The notes beneath the pieces are model-generated. The model ran no database searches. It saw nothing but the letters and a program-made list of their open reading frames with translations, and had not been told where the DNA came from. The position numbers were made by a program, and so were the translations under genes. Positions 6,533 through 10,491 of a stretch of 10,491 nt of DNA are shown here, piece after piece. Source of the DNA: JAMIFN01 sp964544605 (GTDB lineage Bacteria > Pseudomonadota > Gammaproteobacteria > Burkholderiales > Burkholderiaceae_C); the NCBI GenBank assembly GCA_964544605.1, contig CAZJBX010000042.1, forward strand, positions 1-10,491, read 5' to 3'. Position 1 is the stretch's first letter, and each line of letters starts with the position of its first letter.

Positions 6533-8716
6533 ATGGGGACTTTTGAACAGCGGTACGGATGGGTTCGGGCCTTGAGCAAGCATCGCTTTGTGCTGTGGCT
6601 GCTTGTGTGCTGTGCGGTGTTGTGGCCAGCTTTGGGGGCAGCGCAGTCTCCATCTGTTGCGTCTGTTGGCGTGGCGGCTGAGGCCGCAGGCGGCTCGGCT
6701 CCAGGCTTGATGACGCAGCGGACAGGGTTTAAAGCCGATCGCAGTTGGCCCGTGACGCAACTGGGGCAAAGCAAAGTGCAGGGCTACGCCTTGCAAATGG
6801 GCTATTTGATGGATGTGGAGGGTACGCTGAGCATTGATGATGTGCGCGCCCAGGCCGATGCTTTTGTGGCGGCGGATCCCCATCAGAATCATTTGTTGGG
6901 CAGCCACGGGGCAGTGTGGTTGCATTTGCGTGTGGCGCTAAGCCCCGAACGGGCGGCGCAGGTGGCCCAGCGCGGCCCTGATAGCGACCCGTGGGTGTTG
7001 AGCATTCCAGTGCCCTTGCTCGATGATGTGCGCCTCTACCGCAGCAGTGGCACGGGCAGCGCTTTGCTGGCCGAGGAGTTGGCCGGGGATCACCATGCCA
7101 ATGCAGATTGGGCCTATCCGTCGAATGCGCCGAGCTTTAAGTTGAATATGCGCCCCGGCGAGACGGTGGATGTGTGGCTGCGGGTGGCCCACCCCATCGT
7201 GACGCAATTGCCTGTCAATTTGAAGGAAGAGGGCTTGTATTTGCGTGATTCGCACCGTTATTTCTGGCTGGCGGGCCTGGTCATTGGCTCCATTCTGTTC
7301 TTGACGGTGTATGCCTCGTTTGTGAGCTTCTTCTTCCGTGACAAAACCCACGCCCTGTTTGTCTTTTATCTGCTCACTTCGCTTTTGGTCTTGTTTGCCT
7401 ATTCGGGCATCAATGGTTATTTGGCGTGGCGCACCTCGCCGTGGTGGACGGATGCCTCGGTGGGCGTGTGGCAATTGCTGGCATCCATGGCCAGCGCCTT
7501 GTTTGTCGCTTCCATGCTGCAAACGCAAGCCCACCATAAGAGAACCCACGACTGGTTGATGCTGGCTGCGGGCATGAATGTGCTGAGCATTCCCGTGTAT
7601 TTGTGGGCCGATCGCTTCAGTATTGGCGCACCTTTGCTGGCGCTGACTGTGGTAGCCACTTACTCGCTCAATGCGCTAGCAGGGGCACTGGCTTGGCGGC
7701 GCAAAGACCATTCAGGGCGCACCGTTTTCGTGTTTTTCTCGATTTTGGTGGCCAATGTGCTGCTGGGCGCGGTGATGGTGGTGGCGCAGTGGCATGTGTA
7801 TTGGTATGAACAAACTTTTGTGTTCTTGTACTTGGCGCTGGGGATGCCTGCTTTGCTGCTGGATTTAAACTTAAAAATGCGCCACCAGTTGGCAGCGCAG
7901 ATTCGTATGCAAGGCTTGCGCTCGCAAGACGCGCTGACCGACACCCTGCGCGCACCGTTTTTGCTCTCGCGCATTCAAACGGCCTTGAGCGTGCCGCAAA
8001 AGCGCAAGCGCAGTGCCTTGGTGCTCATCAGTGTGAGCAATTTGCCCTATATGAGCCAGCACTTTCCGCAAGATGTGGTGGAGCAAACCCTGTTGCGCTC
8101 GGCGCTCAAAATCAAACGCGTATTCCATGAGATGGACTCGATTGGGCGCGTGGGCACACACCGCTTTGCGGTCTTGCTCGATACCGCCGATCGCGAGCAC
8201 ATCAATAAGCTGTGCGTCGAGCTGATTGCCTCGGGCCTGATGCCGACCAAAATCATGCAGCACAACATCACCATTATTTTTCAGTTCAGTGTGGCCATTT
8301 TGGGCGAATACAAAGGCCGCCCTGAGCAACTGGTGGGTGAGTTGCACAAGCTCTGCGACACCATGTCGCCGCGCACGCAAAAGCCGATTCGCTATTTGCA
8401 GGCCGATGGTTCCCCCGCTGCTGATGACGATGAACCCGGTGGCCGTGGCGGCCCCAATAGCGCCACAGGTGTGGTGGACAGCCGCTACCCCCACCCCCGC
8501 TACAGTCCCAAAGATGGCGCTAAGGGCGATGAGAGCTGGATGCACTTTGAACACCTGGGGGCTTTGCCTGCGAATGCGCAGACCCGCCAGAGCAAAGGCA
8601 GCCCAGCCCAACACACCGATGTATCGCCATCAAGCCGCCCGCCTTTGCACAGCAAAAACAGCCTACCCTCTGCGGGCCATAGCAGCCAACTGCCTTCAGA
8701 ATTTGGGCGGGCGTAA
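6533..8716 (+). CDS. membrane sensor with 7TM-DISM module and degenerate GGDEF domain
   Basis: Predicted inner-membrane signalling protein of 727 residues. A signal peptide (positive KHR, hydrophobic 19-35, cleavage near AxAAQ about 37) leads to a periplasmic domain (about 75-240), probably 7TMR-DISMED2-like. Seven hydrophobic segments follow at about 244-268, 274-298, 311-330, 341-359, 365-388, 397-420 and 427-447 (7TMR-DISM_7TM). A cytoplasmic domain (about 465-635) has a GGDEF fold pattern: DALTDTL at 466-472, and GRVGTHRFAVLL where active cyclases have GRxGGDEFAxLL. The signature is GTHRF (541-545), and the metal-binding DxD region reads SVSN (500-503), so diguanylate cyclase activity is not expected. 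It may bind a ligand or partner instead. The last ~95 residues are Ser/Pro/Gly-rich and probably disordered. AAAGGA at 6517-6522 is a plausible ribosome binding site. Divergent from ychF and convergent with the phasin gene. Confidence 0.85.
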   Translation: MGTFEQRYGWVRALSKHRFVLWLLVCCAVLWPALGAAQSPSVASVGVAAEAAGGSAPGLMTQRTGFKADRSWPVTQLGQSKVQGYALQMGYLMDVEGTLSIDDVRAQADAFVAADPHQNHLLGSHGAVWLHLRVALSPERAAQVAQRGPDSDPWVLSIPVPLLDDVRLYRSSGTGSALLAEELAGDHHANADWAYPSNAPSFKLNMRPGETVDVWLRVAHPIVTQLPVNLKEEGLYLRDSHRYFWLAGLVIGSILFLTVYASFVSFFFRDKTHALFVFYLLTSLLVLFAYSGINGYLAWRTSPWWTDASVGVWQLLASMASALFVASMLQTQAHHKRTHDWLMLAAGMNVLSIPVYLWADRFSIGAPLLALTVVATYSLNALAGALAWRRKDHSGRTVFVFFSILVANVLLGAVMVVAQWHVYWYEQTFVFLYLALGMPALLLDLNLKMRHQLAAQIRMQGLRSQDALTDTLRAPFLLSRIQTALSVPQKRKRSALVLISVSNLPYMSQHFPQDVVEQTLLRSALKIKRVFHEMDSIGRVGTHRFAVLLDTADREHINKLCVELIASGLMPTKIMQHNITIIFQFSVAILGEYKGRPEQLVGELHKLCDTMSPRTQKPIRYLQADGSPAADDDEPGGRGGPNSATGVVDSRYPHPRYSPKDGAKGDESWMHFEHLGALPANAQTRQSKGSPAQHTDVSPSSRPPLHSKNSLPSAGHSSQLPSEFGRA

Positions 8717-8760
8717 AGCAAAACAATAGCCCGCACGCTGGCTGGTCAAAGGGCAGGCAC

Positions 8761-8791
8761 AAAAAAACCCAGCGCCTTGCGGCGGCTGGGT
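8761..8791 (-). terminator. rho-independent terminator of the phasin gene
   Basis: CCCAGCGCC (8768-8776), TTGC loop, GGCGGCTGGG (8781-8790). This gives nine pairs with one bulged G, plus an extra A-T pair at the base. Read on the minus strand it is followed by seven T (8767-8761), so it terminates phasin transcription. On the plus strand no T-run follows the hairpin, so it is not a terminator for the sensor gene. Confidence 0.88.
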
Positions 8792-8830
8792 CGATTCCCC
8801 TTGAAAGGAAGGAAACTGCTAGCGCAGAGC

Positions 8831-9388
8831 TTAGCGCTTGCGGCTGCTGGCTTTTTTGCCAGTGGCGCTTGTTGCGGCAGCAGCGCTATCGGCCACAGTG
8901 CGCATATTGGCTTGGGTCAGCTCGCTGGCTTGCTTCATCACTTTTTGCACAGATTCAAAAGCATTGCTGGCAGCGGCCATGCTGCTTTTGAGCATAGCAA
9001 CGGCTGTTTCAGAACCCACAGGGGCGTTTTGCGCCACATTGTCAACAAGGCCCATCACTTTGGCTTGCACGCCGCCAGTTTGGCCTTCGATTTGTTGGCT
9101 GAACTCAGCGCCAGCTTCAGTGGCGATTTCGTACAGATGGCGGCTGTAGGCCGCAGTTTTTTCAGCCAAGGGTTGCAGCATGGCCGCTTGCAGGGCAATC
9201 AGCTCTTGCGCATCTTTGGCGCTGAGAACGGCGGCGCTTTGCTCTTGGGCATCGTTCAATGCGGCTTTGGCGGCGCTGATGTTCAGGTCCATCAGTTTCT
9301 CGGCGCTGGCGAAAGCGGTATTGGTCAGGCCGAACAGGGTTTCAACTTGGGCGCGCTGGGCAGCCAGAATTTGGTCAACGGTCAACAT
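8831..9388 (-). CDS. phaP: phasin family protein (PHB granule-associated)
   Basis: Phasins coat polyhydroxybutyrate granules in the cytoplasm and control their size and number. The 185-residue protein is an almost uninterrupted amphipathic helix rich in Ala, Gln, Glu and Leu. It has the typical opening QILAAQRAQVETLFGLTNTAF and the conserved helical core through about residue 105, then an Ala/Ser-rich segment and a basic tail (KKASSRKR). Length and layout match PhaP-type phasins of Burkholderiales. A strong ribosome binding site, AAGGAG, lies nine bases before the ATG. The promoter, flanking operators and terminator are all visible, so it appears to be a single-gene transcript. No PHB synthesis gene is in the window. 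The family is firm; the exact paralogue (phaP1, phaP2 and so on) is not. Confidence 0.92.
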   Translation of the reverse strand: MLTVDQILAAQRAQVETLFGLTNTAFASAEKLMDLNISAAKAALNDAQEQSAAVLSAKDAQELIALQAAMLQPLAEKTAAYSRHLYEIATEAGAEFSQQIEGQTGGVQAKVMGLVDNVAQNAPVGSETAVAMLKSSMAAASNAFESVQKVMKQASELTQANMRTVADSAAAATSATGKKASSRKR

Positions 9389-9427
9389 GGTGAATCACTC
9401 CTTGAGAAAAATGTAAGCAGGCAAAAA

Positions 9428-9443
9428 TGCTGCACTGCAACAT
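9428..9443. promoter_or_regulatory. inverted-repeat operator arm overlapping the phasin transcription start
   Basis: TGCTGCACTGCAACAT, the exact reverse complement of 9495-9510. It lies immediately downstream of the TATAAT on the minus strand, about +2 to +17, where a bound repressor would block transcription. TGCA-rich motifs of this kind are described for PhaR, the PHB-sensing repressor of phasin genes; assignment to PhaR is inference. Confidence 0.6.
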
Positions 9444-9451
9444 AAAGCGAA

Positions 9452-9479
9452 ATTATAGGCAGGCCAAAAGAAAAAACAA
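9452..9479 (-). promoter_or_regulatory. phasin gene promoter
   Basis: On the minus strand, a perfect TATAAT (9457-9452) with TTGTTT (9479-9474) 16 bases upstream. Expected start of transcription near 9445, giving a leader of about 57 bases that carries the AAGGAG site. It lies in an AT-rich gap between two GC-rich genes and between the two operator arms. Confidence 0.7.
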
Positions 9480-9494
9480 GGCTTTGGGCAAAAA

Positions 9495-9510
9495 ATGTTG
9501 CAGTGCAGCA
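9495..9510. promoter_or_regulatory. inverted-repeat operator arm upstream of the phasin promoter
   Basis: ATGTTGCAGTGCAGCA, perfect inverted partner of 9428-9443, centred about 67 bp away. It lies upstream of the -35 element (about -50 to -65), so the two arms flank the promoter. Each arm has an internal near-palindrome, TGCAGTGCA. Confidence 0.6.
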
Positions 9511-9548
9511 AAAGTGCGCCCCGCAGCACCCCAACGCCATACGGCCAG

Positions 9549-9566
9549 CACCCCAGCACAGGGGTG
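9549..9566. promoter_or_regulatory. small perfect hairpin before the nitroreductase promoter region
   Basis: CACCCC, AGCACA loop, GGGGTG. A weak promoter candidate overlaps and follows it: GTGAAA (9564-9569), 17 bases, TTAAAT (9587-9592), reading toward the nitroreductase gene. It could be an operator or simply chance in GC-rich DNA. No T-run follows, so it is not a terminator. Confidence 0.25.
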
Positions 9567-9630
9567 AAACAGCGGCCCAGCATCGGTTAAATTAGGCGCA
9601 GTTTTTACTTTGAAGCCTGAGAGAGAAAGC

Positions 9631-10389
9631 ATGAGCAGCAACACCCCCACCGTCCCCAGCATCAGCCCTGCCGAGCAAGCCAGCGCCACCGTCAGCCAGC
9701 CCCAAGGCTTGTTTGATGCCATGGAAAGCCGCTTTTCTTGCCGCGCCTACACCGCCCAAGTGCCCAGCCGCCAAGACATCGAAACCCTCATTCAAGCCGC
9801 CCTGCGTGCCCCCAGCGGCAGCAACACCCAACCTTGGAAGGTGTATGTGGTGCAAGGCGAAAGCCGTGACGCACTGGTCGGCAAAGTCTGCGAAGCCCAC
9901 AACGCCATCGCGCAAAACCGCGAACTCGCCGCGCAATACCCCGAACCCTATGACTACTACCCTGAGGAATGGGTCAGCCCCTACATCGAGCGCCGCCGCG
10001 CCTGCGGCTTTGGCTTGTATGGCGTGCTCGGCATCGCCAAAGGCGAATACATGAAAATGCACATGCAGCACCAGCAAAACTACCGCTACTTTGGCGCGCC
10101 TGTGGGCCTGCACTTCACCATCGACAAAATCATGGGCCGTGGCTCCTTGCTCGACTACGGCATGTTGCTGCAAAACATCATGCTCGCCGCCCGTGGCCTG
10201 GGCCTGCACACCTGCCCGCAAGCGGCCTGGAATATGTTCCAAAGCATCGTCCTGCCCCACATTGGCGCGGGTGAAAACGAAATGCTCGTCTGCACCCTGG
10301 CCTTGGGCTATGCCGATGAAAGCGCCGTCGTCAACACCTTCCGCACCGAGCGCGAACCCTTGAGCAGCGTGCTCAGCTGGGTGGCCTAA
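9631..10389 (+). CDS. nitroreductase family protein (PnbA/NfnB-like, FMN-dependent)
   Basis: A predicted cytoplasmic FMN flavoenzyme that reduces nitroaromatics, quinones or related substrates with NAD(P)H; the physiological substrate is unknown. In 252 residues the FMN-contacting opening RFSCRAY is at 34-40 and APSGSNTQPWKVYVV at 60-74. The later block LDYGMLLQNIMLAARGLGLHTCPQ is the usual second half of the flavin fold. The length is normal. The ATG at 9631 is preceded by a purine-rich GAGAGAGAAAG; an in-frame TTG at 9610 is also open but lacks a better ribosome site. The first ~25 residues are Ser/Pro/Thr-rich and probably flexible. Divergent from the phasin gene; the tRNA gene follows after 52 bp. 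Confidence 0.92.
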   Translation: MSSNTPTVPSISPAEQASATVSQPQGLFDAMESRFSCRAYTAQVPSRQDIETLIQAALRAPSGSNTQPWKVYVVQGESRDALVGKVCEAHNAIAQNRELAAQYPEPYDYYPEEWVSPYIERRRACGFGLYGVLGIAKGEYMKMHMQHQQNYRYFGAPVGLHFTIDKIMGRGSLLDYGMLLQNIMLAARGLGLHTCPQAAWNMFQSIVLPHIGAGENEMLVCTLALGYADESAVVNTFRTEREPLSSVLSWVA

Positions 10390-10418
10390 AACCGCGCTGC
10401 GGCACAAAGCCAAAGCGC

Positions 10419-10424
10419 TACAAT
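10419..10424 (+). promoter_or_regulatory. candidate -10 box of the tRNA gene
   Basis: TACAAT matches 5 of 6 consensus positions and ends 17 bases before the tRNA 5' end. No good -35 lies at the usual distance because the stretch upstream is GC-rich. Confidence 0.4.
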
Positions 10425-10441
10425 GCCTGCTTCCCAAACGG

Positions 10442-10491
10442 GGGGCGTTAGCTCAGTTGGTTAGAGCAGAGGACTCATAATCCTTTGGTCG
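10442..10491 (+). tRNA. tRNA-Met (CAT anticodon), partial at window end
   Basis: The 5' half folds as a tRNA. The acceptor strand GGGGCGT is followed by TA, a D-arm GCTC-AGTTGGTTA-GAGC, an anticodon stem GAGGA/TCCTT (one G-T pair), a loop CTCATAA with anticodon CAT at 10476-10478, and the start of the variable loop. The sequence resembles elongator tRNA-Met. An Ile2 tRNA with a modified CAT anticodon cannot be fully excluded without the 3' half, which lies outside the window. Confidence 0.93.

Noticed and set aside
7871..8614. 247-codon minus-strand frame inside the sensor gene, and a similar 203-codon frame at 6938-7549
   Set aside because: Both lie opposite well-supported signal peptide, membrane and GGDEF-fold coding sequence and show shadow-type composition rich in His, Ala and Gly.
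9592..10437. 281-codon minus-strand frame opposite the nitroreductase gene
   Set aside because: The plus strand encodes a clear nitroreductase. The antisense product is a Gly/Ala/His-rich shadow.

Overview
The window looks like a chromosomal stretch of a betaproteobacterium, most likely Burkholderiales (Comamonadaceae-like). This rests on the GC-rich, codon-biased housekeeping genes, a PHB-granule phasin with its own control region, a YchF GTPase and an elongator tRNA-Met. No species is claimed.

Positions 1 to about 5281 form an accessory region. An AT-rich Type II restriction-modification (R-M) cassette lies at about 70-2960. It holds a Dcm/EcoRII-type cytosine-C5 methyltransferase on + and, tail to tail with a 14-bp overlap, an MvaI/BcnI-family endonuclease on -. 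The endonuclease carries a roughly 200-residue N-terminal extension, which suggests a UbaLAI-like Type IIE enzyme (B3-like effector domain plus MvaI-like nuclease). Both proteins point to CCWGG. To the right lies only the first ~110-120 codons of a GC-rich minus-strand gene resembling the start of PLD/DUF3427-type DEAD/DEAH helicases, which looks cut off by the cassette. A minus-strand open frame at the extreme left edge may be displaced remainder of the same or another interrupted gene.

Next is a head-to-tail 182-bp tandem duplication (3428-3609 and 3610-3791, one mismatch). It covers the promoter, ribosome binding site and first 36 codons of a fic gene. The upstream copy therefore encodes a 52-residue truncated duplicate, while the downstream copy leads into an intact 532-residue Fic AMP-transferase-type protein with a built-in class II inhibitory helix.

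From 5321 on the content is ordinary chromosome. ychF (-) diverges from a 727-residue membrane sensor (+) with a signal peptide, a periplasmic sensor domain, seven membrane helices and a degenerate GGDEF domain (GTHRF instead of GGDEF). A phasin gene (-) follows with a clear rho-independent terminator. Its promoter contains a perfect TATAAT and is flanked by a perfect 16-bp inverted repeat pair, a good candidate for a PhaR-type looping operator. Divergent from it is a PnbA/NfnB-like nitroreductase (+), and the window ends inside a tRNA-Met(CAT) gene.

The methyltransferase and endonuclease should work together as a self-protecting restriction system. Fic, the helicase remnant and the R-M pair make a small defence- or toxin-like neighbourhood, but no functional link between Fic and R-M can be shown from sequence.
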